DNA of 64,000 nucleotides from Pseudarthrobacter cellobiosi (GCF_023913755.1 NZ_JAMXBJ010000046.1:101923-165922); one strand, 5' to 3'. Shown: positions 8,086-17,539, counted from the first letter of the stretch. The notes: generated from the letters alone by a model not told the origin. Translations and numbers: made by a program.

Positions 8086-8996
8086 GCTCCATCCCCATGA
8101 TCGAACAGAGCGCCGGCAAGGGCGCCGCCCGGGCCGCGGCACGGCGGGGGCCCGGCGCCGGGCACCGAACGGGCTCCTCCAGCGTCCGCCGGCCCGGGTT
8201 CCTGACGTACGGGTTCCTCGGCGCCGTTCTGCTCGCATCCCTTTTTCCCCTGTACTGGTCCTTCCTCGTAGGCAGCCATGACAACACCGTCCTGAGCCGG
8301 GGAATCCCGCTGCTGCCGGGCGGGAACTTCCTGGCCAACGCGGGGAAGGTCTTCGACAGCATCCCGTTCTGGAAGGCCATGGGCAACAGCCTCATCGTCT
8401 CCAGCGTGACGGCGGCATCCGTCGTGGTGTTCTCCACGCTCGCCGGGTTCGCCTTCGCGAAGCTTAGGTTCCGGGGGAGCAAGGGGCTGCTGGTTTTCGT
8501 TGTCGCCACCATGGCGGTCCCGACGCAGCTGGGTGTGGTCCCGCTGTTCATTGTGATGTCCAAACTGGGCTGGACCGGCTCGCTGTGGGCCGTCATCATT
8601 CCCGGTGTTGTCACGGCTTTCGGGGTGTTCTGGATGACCCAGTATCTCCGGGACGCCCTACCGGACGAGCTCATCGAGGCGGTGCGGATGGATGGCGCCT
8701 CGATGATCCAGGCCTTCTGGTACCTCGGATTCCCGGCCGCCCGGCCCGCGGCCGCCATGCTCGCCCTCTTCACGTTCGTAGCCACCTGGACAAACTTCTT
8801 CTGGCCGTTCATCGTCCTGGACCCCTCAAACCCCACCCTTCCGGTGGCACTGCAGCTGCTGCAGGCCGCACACTTTGTGGACTACTCGGTAGTTCTGGCA
8901 GGTGCGGTCCTGGCCACCGTTCCACTGCTGCTGTTGTTTGTCGCTGCCGGCCGCCAGCTCGTTTCCGGAATTATGCAAGGAGCAGTAAAAGGATGA
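8082..8996 (+). CDS. ABC sugar permease, MalG/CebG type
   Basis: Second membrane subunit, 304 aa. The ATG at 8082 overlaps the previous stop by 4 bp and is preferred to longer in-frame starts that would lie inside the upstream permease. A basic, Gly/Arg-rich N-tail of about 40 residues precedes six spans, starting with LTYGFLGAVLLASLFPLYWSF. The EAA loop EAVRMDGASMIQAFWYLGFP is near residue 200. Its stop overlaps the beta-glucosidase start by 4 bp. Confidence 0.9.
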   Translation: MSSIPMIEQSAGKGAARAAARRGPGAGHRTGSSSVRRPGFLTYGFLGAVLLASLFPLYWSFLVGSHDNTVLSRGIPLLPGGNFLANAGKVFDSIPFWKAMGNSLIVSSVTAASVVVFSTLAGFAFAKLRFRGSKGLLVFVVATMAVPTQLGVVPLFIVMSKLGWTGSLWAVIIPGVVTAFGVFWMTQYLRDALPDELIEAVRMDGASMIQAFWYLGFPAARPAAAMLALFTFVATWTNFFWPFIVLDPSNPTLPVALQLLQAAHFVDYSVVLAGAVLATVPLLLLFVAAGRQLVSGIMQGAVKG

Positions 8997-10477
8997 GTTC
9001 CACCCAATTTCCGTTTCCGCAGGGCTTTCTGTGGGGGGCAGCTACCGCTGCCTACCAGATCGAAGGCGCAGCGCACACCGACGGCCGGCAGGACTCCATC
9101 TGGGATACGTTCGCACGGATCCCCGGCGCCGTAGCAGACGGCCACAACGGCGATCTGGCCTGTGACCACTACCGTCGCTACAAGCAGGACGTGGCGCTCA
9201 TGAGCCACCTGAACATGAAGGCCTACCGGTTCTCCACGTCGTGGGCCCGCTGCATGCCCGACGGCGTCACCCCGAATCCCGAAGGCATCGCCTTCTACTC
9301 CCGGCTGGTGGATGAACTGCTGGCAGCCGGAATCACGCCCTGGCTGACCCTCTACCACTGGGACCTCCCCCAGGCCCTGGAGGACAAGGGCGGCTGGGCC
9401 GACCGGGACACCGCCTACCGCTTCGCCGAGTACGCAGCCCTCATGCATAACGCGCTCGGGGACCGGGTCCGGATCTGGACCACCCTCAACGAGCCGTGGT
9501 GCTCGGCTTTCCTCGGCTACGCGGCAGGCATCCACGCGCCGGGACGGCAGGACCCGCGGTCAGGGCTGGCTGCCGCCCACCACCTGCTGCTCGGTCACGG
9601 TCTGGCGGCCCGTGATCTCCGCAGCCAGGACCCGGATGCCACCCTGGGCATCACGCTGAACCTGACGGTCGCCGACCCGCGGGACCCCGACAGCGCCGGC
9701 GACCGCGACGCCGCGCGACGGATCGATGGCCAGTTCAACAGGATCTTCCTGGACCCGTTATGCAGGGGAGAGTATCCGGCCGACCTTCTGGCAGACGTGG
9801 CACACCTGGGAATAGCTGACTTCGTCCACGACGGGGACCTGGACATCATCTCCACCCCCGTGGACCTGCTCGGTGTCAACTACTACCACGGGGAATCGCT
9901 CACCAAAGACCCTGCGGACCCGGAGGACCACGCGGAGCAGAAGACGGCGGCGGACCCGGAACAGGCGGCCCGCCCGGTGTCCTCCCCGTTCGTGGCAGCC
10001 GACGGCGCGCGCTCGGTATCCCGCGGCCTGCCAGTGACGGGAATGGGCTGGGAAGTCCAGCCGGAAGGGCTGCGGCGCCTGCTCAACCGGCTGCAGGCCG
10101 AATACACCGGCCCGGCCGGGATTCCCATCTACATCACCGAGAACGGCGCAGCCTACGACGACGTCCCTGACGACGTAGGGTTCGTGGACGACCAGGACCG
10201 GCTGGGATTCTTTGCAGCCCACCTCCAGGCGGTGCACGGCGCCATCGCAGACGGCGTGGACGTCCGCGGGTACCTGGCCTGGTCGTTGCTGGACAACTTC
10301 GAATGGTCCTTCGGTTACCACCAGCGCTTTGGCCTGGTCCGGGTGGACTACTCAACCCAGGAACGCATCCCGAAAGCCAGCGCAGTGTGGTACGCGGCGG
10401 TGGCGGCCACCAACGCCATCCCGGTCGGCAGCATCCCCGTGCCGTCTTCGGAGTCTGGTGTCGTATTGTCTGTGTAA
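8993..10477 (+). CDS. bglA: GH1 beta-glucosidase
   Basis: Cytoplasmic family-1 glycoside hydrolase of 494 aa, no signal peptide. The N-terminal signature FLWGAATAAYQIEGA is present. The acid/base glutamate is E167 in TLNEPW and the nucleophile is E383 in ITENG; the aglycone-site motif SLLDNFEWSFGY is near the C-terminus. Family members release glucose from cello-, laminari- and gentio-oligosaccharides; here it would finish the sugars imported by the preceding transporter. Starts with ATGA overlap; its TAA shares a base with the ATG of the repressor gene. Gene symbol by analogy with CebR regulons. Confidence 0.93.
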   Translation: MSSTQFPFPQGFLWGAATAAYQIEGAAHTDGRQDSIWDTFARIPGAVADGHNGDLACDHYRRYKQDVALMSHLNMKAYRFSTSWARCMPDGVTPNPEGIAFYSRLVDELLAAGITPWLTLYHWDLPQALEDKGGWADRDTAYRFAEYAALMHNALGDRVRIWTTLNEPWCSAFLGYAAGIHAPGRQDPRSGLAAAHHLLLGHGLAARDLRSQDPDATLGITLNLTVADPRDPDSAGDRDAARRIDGQFNRIFLDPLCRGEYPADLLADVAHLGIADFVHDGDLDIISTPVDLLGVNYYHGESLTKDPADPEDHAEQKTAADPEQAARPVSSPFVAADGARSVSRGLPVTGMGWEVQPEGLRRLLNRLQAEYTGPAGIPIYITENGAAYDDVPDDVGFVDDQDRLGFFAAHLQAVHGAIADGVDVRGYLAWSLLDNFEWSFGYHQRFGLVRVDYSTQERIPKASAVWYAAVAATNAIPVGSIPVPSSESGVVLSV

Positions 10478-11538
10478 TGAACGAAAACACCCGCCGCCCT
10501 GCCCTCCTGCAAGCAGGGCGGCCCAGTCCGACGCTGGAGGATCTAGCCACGGCTGCCGGAGTGTCCCGCTCCACCGCGTCCAGGGCGATCAACGGCGGAC
10601 TGAAGGTCAGCCCCGCAGCCCAGGCCGCCGTTGACGCCGCGGTCGTGGCCCTCGGGTACACACCCAACCGGGCGGCGCGGAGTCTGGTAACAAAGCGCAC
10701 CGCTTCGGTTGCGCTGGTGATTCCGGAGCCCGACGCGCGGGTCATGATGGATCCCTTCTTCGCCGCCGTCATTACGGGCGTCAATGAGGCCCTCCGGGGT
10801 ACCGACATGCAGTTGGTGCTGCTGATGTCCCGCGCAGGCGATGACTCCGCGCGGACCATACGGTACCTGCGCGGCGGCCACGTCGACGGCGCCATTGTCG
10901 TCTCGCACCACAAGGGCGACGACTGGGCGGAGACGCTCGGGAGCACAGGCCTGCCGACCATCTTCATAGGCAGACCCTGGGATACGAGCTTCGGCGTTCC
11001 GTTTGTGGATCTGGACAATTTTGAAGGCGGCAGGTTGGCCGCACGGCACCTGGCCGGCATCGGACGCACCCGGCTTGGGACTGTGGCCGGACCTGTTGAC
11101 ATGCCCGCCGCAGCCGACCGTCTCGATGGATGGCTGCAGGGGTTGCGGGACGCCGGATTGCAGCCTGGGCCCGTCGTCCATGGGGACTTTACGACGCCGG
11201 GCGGTGCGGATGCCGCACGGCACCTGTTCACCGAGGCGCCGGAGCTGGATGGCGTTTTTGCCGCCTCGGACCTGATGGCGCTGGGCGTGATCGAGTTAGT
11301 GCGGAGCGGAGGCCGCAGGGTGCCGGAGGATGTAGCCGTCGTGGGGTTCGATAATCATGCTCTCCTGGCAGCCCACGGCTTGGGCCTGACCACGGTGACA
11401 CAGCCCATGGTGGACATGGCCGTGACGGCCGGGCAGCTCCTGATCCGTGCCATTGAAGATCCGGAGCTGCCTCTGGAGCCGGTTATCTACCCGGCCGAGC
11501 TCGTGGTGCGCGGCAGCACTGCAGGGCCAACCACTTAG
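10477..11538 (+). CDS. cebR: LacI-family repressor, CebR-like
   Basis: 353-aa transcription factor. The helix-turn-helix TLEDLATAAGVSRSTASRAINGG lies at about residues 19-41 and the hinge helix NRAARSLVTKRT follows near 66. The periplasmic-binding-like effector domain spans the rest, with FVDLDNFEGGRLAARHL and VVGFDNHALLAAHGLGLTTVTQP. Encoded last in the importer operon, so it is autoregulated through the operator at 5680-5691. The three GAGCGCTC-centred palindromes in this window are its obvious targets. In Streptomyces CebR is released by cellobiose; the effector here may instead be a laminari-oligosaccharide, which is inference. Confidence 0.88.
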   Translation: MNENTRRPALLQAGRPSPTLEDLATAAGVSRSTASRAINGGLKVSPAAQAAVDAAVVALGYTPNRAARSLVTKRTASVALVIPEPDARVMMDPFFAAVITGVNEALRGTDMQLVLLMSRAGDDSARTIRYLRGGHVDGAIVVSHHKGDDWAETLGSTGLPTIFIGRPWDTSFGVPFVDLDNFEGGRLAARHLAGIGRTRLGTVAGPVDMPAAADRLDGWLQGLRDAGLQPGPVVHGDFTTPGGADAARHLFTEAPELDGVFAASDLMALGVIELVRSGGRRVPEDVAVVGFDNHALLAAHGLGLTTVTQPMVDMAVTAGQLLIRAIEDPELPLEPVIYPAELVVRGSTAGPTT

Positions 11539-11597
11539 AACCCGGGCCCGCCTGCTGGGCCCGTTTCACTTTTCCGTCACCCTCCCGAAAAAAGTCC

Positions 11598-11642
11598 TTG
11601 CGCTTTCCAGCGGGGATGCCTACTCTGTGTGAGAGCGCTCCC
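11598..11642 (+). promoter_or_regulatory. Promoter and CebR-type operator of the GH81 gene
   Basis: TTGCGC (11598-11603) and TACTCT (11621-11626) are 17 bp apart. The operator GAGAGCGCTCCC (11631-11642) begins 4 bp after the -10, so it covers the expected start of transcription. It is identical over 12 bp to the operator of the importer operon. The GH81 start codon is 77 bp further on. Confidence 0.8.
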
Positions 11643-11718
11643 ACGACCCCGTATGGGTTGACCCATGGGTTGCTTGCCCGTGAAGCAACGTCGCGACACG
11701 GAACACAGGGAGAGCATC

Positions 11719-14700
11719 ATGACCATCCACCACAACGTCCGGGCACCAGGAGAGATCCGAAGGAGGGGAGGCACCACAGCCTCCCGGCTTGCCGTTCTCA
11801 GCGTCGCCGCCGTTCTCCTTGGCGGGCTTATCCCGGCCGGCGCGGCGCAAGCCGAGACCCTGCCCGCTGGCAGCGGCAGCTACACCACGGACACCATCGG
11901 CCCGGCTCCCGAGGGTTGCGCACCGCTGGCCACGGATGCCCGCGCCTACGTGACCGACACCGCCCCGGCCGGAGCTGTTCCCACCAATGACTGGTGGTCC
12001 TCGCTCCTCTTCAAGAAGTACAACTGCGTCGGCAGCGAGCCCCTGCACGCGCATCCGCTCTCCTACCTCCCCCAGGCCGCCGGCCTGGGACTCTCAAACA
12101 CCACGACGCCGACCATGAGCGGCACCCCGGGCGAAATCGGCGAGTTCCACTATGCCTACGCGCAGGACGTGACGGTCGGCGTCGCCGGGCTCACCGCCCC
12201 GGTCGTCGAGGTCGCCGACTGGACCGACTGGACTGTCACCCCCTCGTGGAGCGACGGCACCCGGTCGATGACCGCGACCATCGGCCACGGCCTGCCATTC
12301 AGCTGGTACGACATCGCCGGCGGAGACGCAGTCATCACCGCAGGAGCCGACCTGCGCGTCTGGCTCAATGACGGTGAGCGCATCGGGTTTAGCTCCGGCG
12401 GCGGGGACTACGTCGCGTTCGCCCCCACCGGCGGGGCCTGGACTGTCTCGGGCACGAAATTGAGCAGCACCCTCGACGGGAAGGGGTATCTCTCCGTGGC
12501 GGCACTGCCGACGAGCCCCACCGACACGGACGCGGCGCGCACCGCAGTCGCCGACAGCTACACGCCGTACGCGTACGCCAAGGTCACCGGAACCCGGGCT
12601 GATTTCGTCTATAACGAGGCCGGGAGCGTGGTTGAGACCACCTACTCGGCCGAGACTAAGGTGCAGGAGGGAGCCAACTCAGGCACCGTGCTGTCGCTCT
12701 ACCCGCACCAGAGCGCCTACCTCGATGGCGTGACCGGCGACGGACCATCGGCCGGAGCGACCCTGGACCGCACCTACGTGTCCCCCCGCGGGGCCATGAC
12801 CACGCTGGTCGGGGCAACCTCCTTCACCACGGCCACCCCCTTCACCGGGGTGCTGCCCGAGGTTCCCGCCGTTGCGACCGGGGCCGGTGACGCCAACGCC
12901 CGCCTGGACGCCCTGCTGGACCAGGTTGCGGCCGATCCGATGAGCATCGACAAGGACGACACCTACTGGACCGGCAAGGCCCTCGGTCGCGCCGCCCGCA
13001 TCGTGGAGATCGCCGACCAGCTCGACCGCACGGCCGTGCGCGACACGGCATTGGCCCAGATGAAGGAGACCCTCACCAACTGGTTCACTGCCTCACCCGG
13101 CGAGACCGAACAGGTCTTCTCCTACAACTCCAACTGGGGCACCCTCGTCGGGTTCCCGGCGTCGTACGGCTCCGATAAGGAGCTCAACGACCACCATTTC
13201 CACTATGGCTACTTCGTCGTGGCGGCTGCCACCCTGGCACGGTTTGAACCGGAGTGGGCAGCCGATGCGGCCTACGGCGGCATGGTGGATGAGCTGATCG
13301 CGGATGCGAATAACTTCGAGCGCGCCGATACCCGCTACCCGTACCTGCGCGACTTCGACATCTACGCCGGCCACGACTGGGCCTCCGGCCATGGCGCCTT
13401 CGGTGCCGGAAACAACCAGGAATCGAGTTCCGAGGGACAGAACTTCGCCAACGGCCTCATCCAGTGGGGAACGGCCACCGGCGACACCGCCACCCGCGAC
13501 GCCGGAATCTACCTCAATGCAACCCAGACCGCCGCCATCCAGCAGTACTGGTTCGATGAATCCGGCGCCATGCCCGACTCCTTCGGGCACACCACCGCGG
13601 GCATGATCTGGGGCGACGGCGGAACCTACTCCACGTGGTTCAGCGCCGAGGCCGAGATGATCCAAGGCATCAACACCCTGCCGATCACCGGCGGGCACCT
13701 CTACCTGGGCCTGCGCCCGGATGACGTTGTGTCCAACTTCGCCGAAATGGTCGACGTGAACAACGGCAACCCGACCGTCTGGCAGGACATCCTGTGGTCC
13801 TACCTGGCCCTCGGGGACGGGCTGGCAGCGCTTTCGGCACTGGATAACGACCGTGAATACCCCGAGGAGGAAGGGGAGAGCCGGGCCCACACCTATCACT
13901 GGATTGCCAACCTTGCAACGCTTGGAAACCTGGACAGCAGCGTCCACGCCGATGACCCGATGGCCGCCGTGTTCACGAAGGACGGCGCCAGGACCTACGT
14001 GGCGAGCAACATCACCCAGGAACCCCTCAAGGTCACCTTCTCCGATGGCACCGTGCTCGACGTCGCCGCCGGCAAGACAGTGACGTCCGGTGCGCAGACC
14101 TGGAGCGGTGGCGGAGCGCCGAGCGGCACGGAAGAGCCCACGGACCCCACGGACCCGCCCGCCCCGACCACCACCACGTTCTACCTCGGCACCGACGGAT
14201 CGTTCCTGTCCCAGCCCGGCACCGCGCCGGTGGCGACACTCGCACCCCGCAGCGGACCCGACGCCGTCGGTGATCCGACAACCGGCCTCACCCTAACGGC
14301 CGAAAACCTGAACGGCACTTTCGCGGGCAGCAGGACCGCGTTCGATATCGGTGTGGACACGGCAGGTGTCGGGAACGGAACGCGCATCAGGGTCTCATAT
14401 GACCTGACCGGCGACGGCACCTTCGACCGGATCGAAACCTACAACTATTTCCCCACCGACCCGGTGGCGGGATTTGAGCGGTACACCTCGGAGCTCGGCT
14501 TCACCTCCGTCGAAGGGGAGCTTGGAGCCTTGGTGGATGGTTCCATGAAGGTTGAGCTATGGAACGTCCTGGGCACTTCGCCGTCAACCATCGACTTGGC
14601 CACTTCGGTGGTCAAGGCACCCTTTGCAGGGCTCACCCTGACGGGCGGCGGTTCGGAGCCCGAGCCGGAGCCTTCAGGTCTGCCCGGTAGCCCCGCCGAA

Positions 14701-15252
14701 GTGAAGCTGACTCCTGTCAGTGGTTCCGCTATTGATGTCGTCTGGGCGGCCCCGACCGTCACCGGCACGGCTCCGGTCACTGACTACCGGCTGCAGTACC
14801 GTGCCACCGGTGCCACTGAGTGGGTGCCGGTGTATGACGCCGTAACGTCCACGCCGGGAGCCCGGATCCAAGGACTCAACCCCGGGACTGAATACCAGGT
14901 CCGGGTGCAGTCAGTCTCGGCAGCGGGGCTCGGCGAATTTTCCCAGCCGGTGGCGGCCAGCACCTCCCCGGCACCATCCGCCCCCCGCGGTGCGGTAATA
15001 AAGGTCCAGGGCAAGTCTTTGCTGGCGTCCTGGACCGCACCTGCCTCCGATGGCGGGTTTCCCATCACCGATTACCTGATTGAGACATCCACCGACGGCG
15101 TGAACTGGAAGACCTTCGGCGACGGGGTCAGTACCGCAACCAATACCAAGATCACGGGACTCCTCGGGAAAACCGAATACCTAGTGCGGATCGCCGCGGT
15201 CAGCGAGATCGGCACCGGAGCCTGGTTGACCACCAAGGCTACGACCAAGTAG
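11719..15252 (+). CDS. Secreted GH81 endo-beta-1,3-glucanase with beta-sandwich and two FN3 domains
   Basis: 1177-aa exported laminarinase-type enzyme cutting beta-1,3-glucans inside the chain. Start at 11719 follows AGGGAGAG; a Tat/Sec-like signal with RRRGG then LAVLSVAAVLLGGLIPAGAAQAE ends near residue 48. The GH81 domain covers about 75-780, with NDWWSSLLFKKYN at its start, the catalytic DHHFHYGYF aspartate and the SSSEGQNF glutamates. A Pro/Thr linker leads to a beta-sandwich of about 160 residues that may bind carbohydrate, then two fibronectin-III modules (about 990-1085 and 1090-1177). It has no C-terminal sorting signal, so it is released. It should supply oligosaccharides for the importer. 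Confidence 0.93.
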   Translation: MTIHHNVRAPGEIRRRGGTTASRLAVLSVAAVLLGGLIPAGAAQAETLPAGSGSYTTDTIGPAPEGCAPLATDARAYVTDTAPAGAVPTNDWWSSLLFKKYNCVGSEPLHAHPLSYLPQAAGLGLSNTTTPTMSGTPGEIGEFHYAYAQDVTVGVAGLTAPVVEVADWTDWTVTPSWSDGTRSMTATIGHGLPFSWYDIAGGDAVITAGADLRVWLNDGERIGFSSGGGDYVAFAPTGGAWTVSGTKLSSTLDGKGYLSVAALPTSPTDTDAARTAVADSYTPYAYAKVTGTRADFVYNEAGSVVETTYSAETKVQEGANSGTVLSLYPHQSAYLDGVTGDGPSAGATLDRTYVSPRGAMTTLVGATSFTTATPFTGVLPEVPAVATGAGDANARLDALLDQVAADPMSIDKDDTYWTGKALGRAARIVEIADQLDRTAVRDTALAQMKETLTNWFTASPGETEQVFSYNSNWGTLVGFPASYGSDKELNDHHFHYGYFVVAAATLARFEPEWAADAAYGGMVDELIADANNFERADTRYPYLRDFDIYAGHDWASGHGAFGAGNNQESSSEGQNFANGLIQWGTATGDTATRDAGIYLNATQTAAIQQYWFDESGAMPDSFGHTTAGMIWGDGGTYSTWFSAEAEMIQGINTLPITGGHLYLGLRPDDVVSNFAEMVDVNNGNPTVWQDILWSYLALGDGLAALSALDNDREYPEEEGESRAHTYHWIANLATLGNLDSSVHADDPMAAVFTKDGARTYVASNITQEPLKVTFSDGTVLDVAAGKTVTSGAQTWSGGGAPSGTEEPTDPTDPPAPTTTTFYLGTDGSFLSQPGTAPVATLAPRSGPDAVGDPTTGLTLTAENLNGTFAGSRTAFDIGVDTAGVGNGTRIRVSYDLTGDGTFDRIETYNYFPTDPVAGFERYTSELGFTSVEGELGALVDGSMKVELWNVLGTSPSTIDLATSVVKAPFAGLTLTGGGSEPEPEPSGLPGSPAEVKLTPVSGSAIDVVWAAPTVTGTAPVTDYRLQYRATGATEWVPVYDAVTSTPGARIQGLNPGTEYQVRVQSVSAAGLGEFSQPVAASTSPAPSAPRGAVIKVQGKSLLASWTAPASDGGFPITDYLIETSTDGVNWKTFGDGVSTATNTKITGLLGKTEYLVRIAAVSEIGTGAWLTTKATTK

Positions 15253-15273
15253 CCCCTACAGGCAGCCAGCCGG

Positions 15274-15325
15274 CGGCCGCTGCGACTCTCTCATTATGGA
15301 GAGTCGGAGCGGCCGTTCGTTTGCA
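15274..15325 (+). terminator. Stem-loop terminator after the GH81 gene
   Basis: The 17-bp arms 15274-15290 and 15299-15315 pair at 16 of 17 positions around the 8-base loop TCATTATG. TTCGTTTGC follows. It begins 22 bp after the stop codon and no other gene is near. Confidence 0.75.
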
Positions 15326-15372
15326 GACATAGTTCCGTACCCCCGCCCGCCGCCAAGGCAGAAAGGAAACCC

Positions 15373-15510
15373 CACGATCCTGACGAAATTCGCCCTCGTG
15401 CGCCAAGGCCGGTCCGACGGATGGGCAGCCTGCAAGGATCCACGGACACGTCGCTCAACGACGACGGCCGCCGTCAGACGCGTGACGACTCCCCTGACCG
15501 GCATTTGACT
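15373..15510 (+). pseudogene. Fragment of a histidine-phosphatase (phosphoglycerate-mutase-like) gene
   Basis: The translation from 15373 reads LTKFALVRQGRSD, recalling the LVRHGQTD catalytic motif with the essential histidine changed to Gln. About 20 codons on, a different frame gives LQGSTDTSLNDDGRRQTRD, the segment that normally follows. One frameshift and loss of everything downstream leave about 45 codons of a protein of roughly 200 residues. An upstream AGAAAGGAAA could be the old ribosome site. Clearly dead. From here to 15845 (about 330 bp) I see no other gene, only low-quality open frames. Confidence 0.6.
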
Positions 15511-15845
15511 GTCACACAGGTTTGGATCGGCCCCGGTACGACCGGGGTGGATAACCCTTGCCGCAACACCCAAGCACCTTCAGGAGTTGCATTGGCTTCG
15601 GACAAAGACACCGCAGTTGAGGCCGCGGCGTGCGGGAAAGGCGGCCGTGTGGAAGCACTATGTTCGGCTCACGAGGCAAAGGGAGCATCTCCTCGGCACT
15701 GAATATTTCCTGTCCACTTCTCTCATAAAGTGACCGCTCACCGACGACGTTCCGTTAATCCGCTCGCTCGATCCTCGTCATAGGAATCTGCTAGAACCGC
15801 CATATCTAAGTGTGATTTGACCGCCAATGCCACCTAACATCCACA

Positions 15846-16450
15846 ATTGGGTACGCCCGCATCTCGACCGCGAAACAGGACCTCGACCGGCAGATCGACG
15901 CACTGCGCAGCGAAGGCATCCCTGCCCGGCACATTTACGTGGACAAGAAATCCGGATCCACCGCAAACCGGCCTGGACTTCATGAAGCACTCGACCAGGC
16001 CCGCGACGGGGACGTGATCGTGGTGCACACCCTGGACCGGTTGGGCCGCACCGTCCGCGACACCCTGAACCTCATCCACGACCTGGCCGGTCGCGGCGTC
16101 GGAGTCCGGAACCTGGCTGACCCGATCCGGGTTGATTCCGCCAAACCGGAGGATCCCATGTCGCAGCTGGCAGTTGTGATGCTCGCGCTCTTCGGCCAAA
16201 TGGAACGAACCTACGCGATCGAACGCGCAGCCCACGCGCGTGCCGTTGCTGCCGCTAAAGGCAAGAGGATCGGCCGCCCCAGCGTGGTCGATCCAGCGAA
16301 ACTCGCCTACGCCGCGCACCTTCGCGACCAGGAAAATCAGTCCATCTCCGAGATCGTCAAAGCCACCGGTGTCAGCGCTCCAGCCTCTACCGTTACCTGC
16401 CGCCCCGACCACCGGAGACGCTGACCGCCGATGACCAGCCGAAAGCCTAA
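15846..16450 (+). pseudogene. Serine recombinase (Tn3-type resolvase/invertase), frameshifted
   Basis: The catalytic domain is recognisable: IGYARIST with the nucleophilic Ser, QDLDRQIDALRSEGIPARHIYVDKKSGS, then VVHTLDRLGRTVRDTLNLI and the E-helix MLALFGQMERTYAIERAAHARA. No ATG or GTG exists upstream in frame before a stop at 15813, so the start codon is lost or is the ATT at 15846. In the C-terminal helix-turn-helix a missing base near 16376 moves SSLYRYLPPRPPETLTAD out of frame. Two defects suggest a pseudogene. The family cuts res or inversion sites; repeated sequences follow directly at 16470. Confidence 0.8.
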
Positions 16451-16469
16451 AAGTCCCTGACGTCGGCGG

Positions 16470-16620
16470 CGGTTCGTGCAGGCGGCTTCAGACAGAATGA
16501 CGGTTGGTGCACGCGACTTCGAACAAAACGACGGTTTGTGCAGACGACTTCGAGCGCTTCCGTGTCAGGAGTCGTCTGCACAAGGCCCGTACTTCCACGG
16601 GATCCAGTGCAGACGACTTC
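16470..16620 (+). repeat. Array of 31-bp repeats with inverted and dispersed copies
   Basis: Three adjacent units start at 16470, 16501 and 16532, each beginning CGGTTyGTGCA (the middle one CGGTTGGTGCA) followed by a GCGACTTC-like block; the period is exactly 31 bp. A further copy of the core is inverted at 16571-16583 (GTCGTCTGCACAA) and another direct copy is at 16608-16620 (TGCAGACGACTTC). The array sits between the broken resolvase and the exonuclease gene. Candidate roles are resolution-site subsites, transposon-end repeats or regulator-binding iterons. There are no unique spacers, so it is not CRISPR. Confidence 0.75.
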
Positions 16621-16698
16621 TGAAACTGACAAACGGCCTGCGCTGGCTTTCCCGCCGCGGCAACGCCTCCGGGCAACAAGTTCGGTAAGTTAGGAACT

Positions 16699-17505
16699 GT
16701 GAAGATTGCTACCTGGAATGTAAACTCCCTCCGTGCCCGCGCCGACCGTGTGGAGGCCTGGCTGCAGCGCAGCGATTGCGACGTCCTGGCCATCCAGGAG
16801 ACCAAATGCAAGGACGAAAACTTCCCCTGGGAGCTGTTCGAACGCATGGGCTACGAGGTGGCCCACTTCGGTGTGAACCAGTGGAACGGCGTGGCCATCG
16901 CGTCCCGGGTTGGCCTGGAAGACGTGGAGCGCACGTTCCTGGACCAGCCTCCGTTCGGGAAGGCCGGCAAGGATCCCGTCCAGGAGGCCCGCGCCATGGC
17001 GGCGACGTGCGGCGGCGTCCGGGTCTGGAGCCTCTACGTGCCCAACGGCCGCTCCCTGGACGACGAACACATGCCCTACAAGCTCAAATGGCTCGAATCC
17101 CTCAAGGGCCATGCCCACGGACTGGTCGCGGCGAACCCGGATGCCCAGGTTGCGCTGATGGGTGACTGGAACATCGCGCCCCTGGATGAGGACGTCTGGG
17201 ACATCGGTCTCTTCCTGGCCCAGGGCTACACCCACGTCAGCCCGCCGGAGCGGGCGGCCTTCCACGCTTTCGCAGAGGCCGGCTTCACCGACGTGGCACG
17301 CCAGTACACGCCCGGTCCCGGCGTCTACACCTACTGGGATTACACCCAACTGCGCTTCCCCAAAAAGGAGGGCATGCGCATTGACTTTGTCCTTGGCTCC
17401 CCCGCGTTGGCGGCCCGCGTCACGGGCGCGTCGATCGACCGCGAGGAACGCAAGGGCAAGGGCGCCTCGGACCACGCCCCCGTTCTGGTGGAACTGGCGG
17501 ACTGA
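16699..17505 (+). CDS. xth: Exodeoxyribonuclease III (AP endonuclease)
   Basis: 268-aa base-excision-repair nuclease that nicks DNA at abasic sites and degrades 3' ends. GTG start at 16699. Motifs of the exonuclease/endonuclease/phosphatase fold appear in order: TWNVNSL, IQETKC with the metal-binding Glu at residue 34, LYVPNGR, GDWNIAP (catalytic Asp/Asn), RIDFVLGS and the final SDHAPV with the catalytic His. Full length. It begins 79 bp after the repeat array and is followed by a gene of unknown function 34 bp on. Confidence 0.93.
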   Translation: MKIATWNVNSLRARADRVEAWLQRSDCDVLAIQETKCKDENFPWELFERMGYEVAHFGVNQWNGVAIASRVGLEDVERTFLDQPPFGKAGKDPVQEARAMAATCGGVRVWSLYVPNGRSLDDEHMPYKLKWLESLKGHAHGLVAANPDAQVALMGDWNIAPLDEDVWDIGLFLAQGYTHVSPPERAAFHAFAEAGFTDVARQYTPGPGVYTYWDYTQLRFPKKEGMRIDFVLGSPALAARVTGASIDREERKGKGASDHAPVLVELAD

Positions 17506-17539
17506 TGGCTGCAGCCGGGGCCCAGGAAGGGAAACTGTA

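Noticed and set aside
6151-8238. Long minus-strand open frame opposite the importer genes
   Set aside because: It mirrors real genes on the plus strand, has no domain and arises from high GC content.
16470-16620. CRISPR array
   Set aside because: Units are contiguous at 31 bp with no distinct spacers and there are no cas genes.
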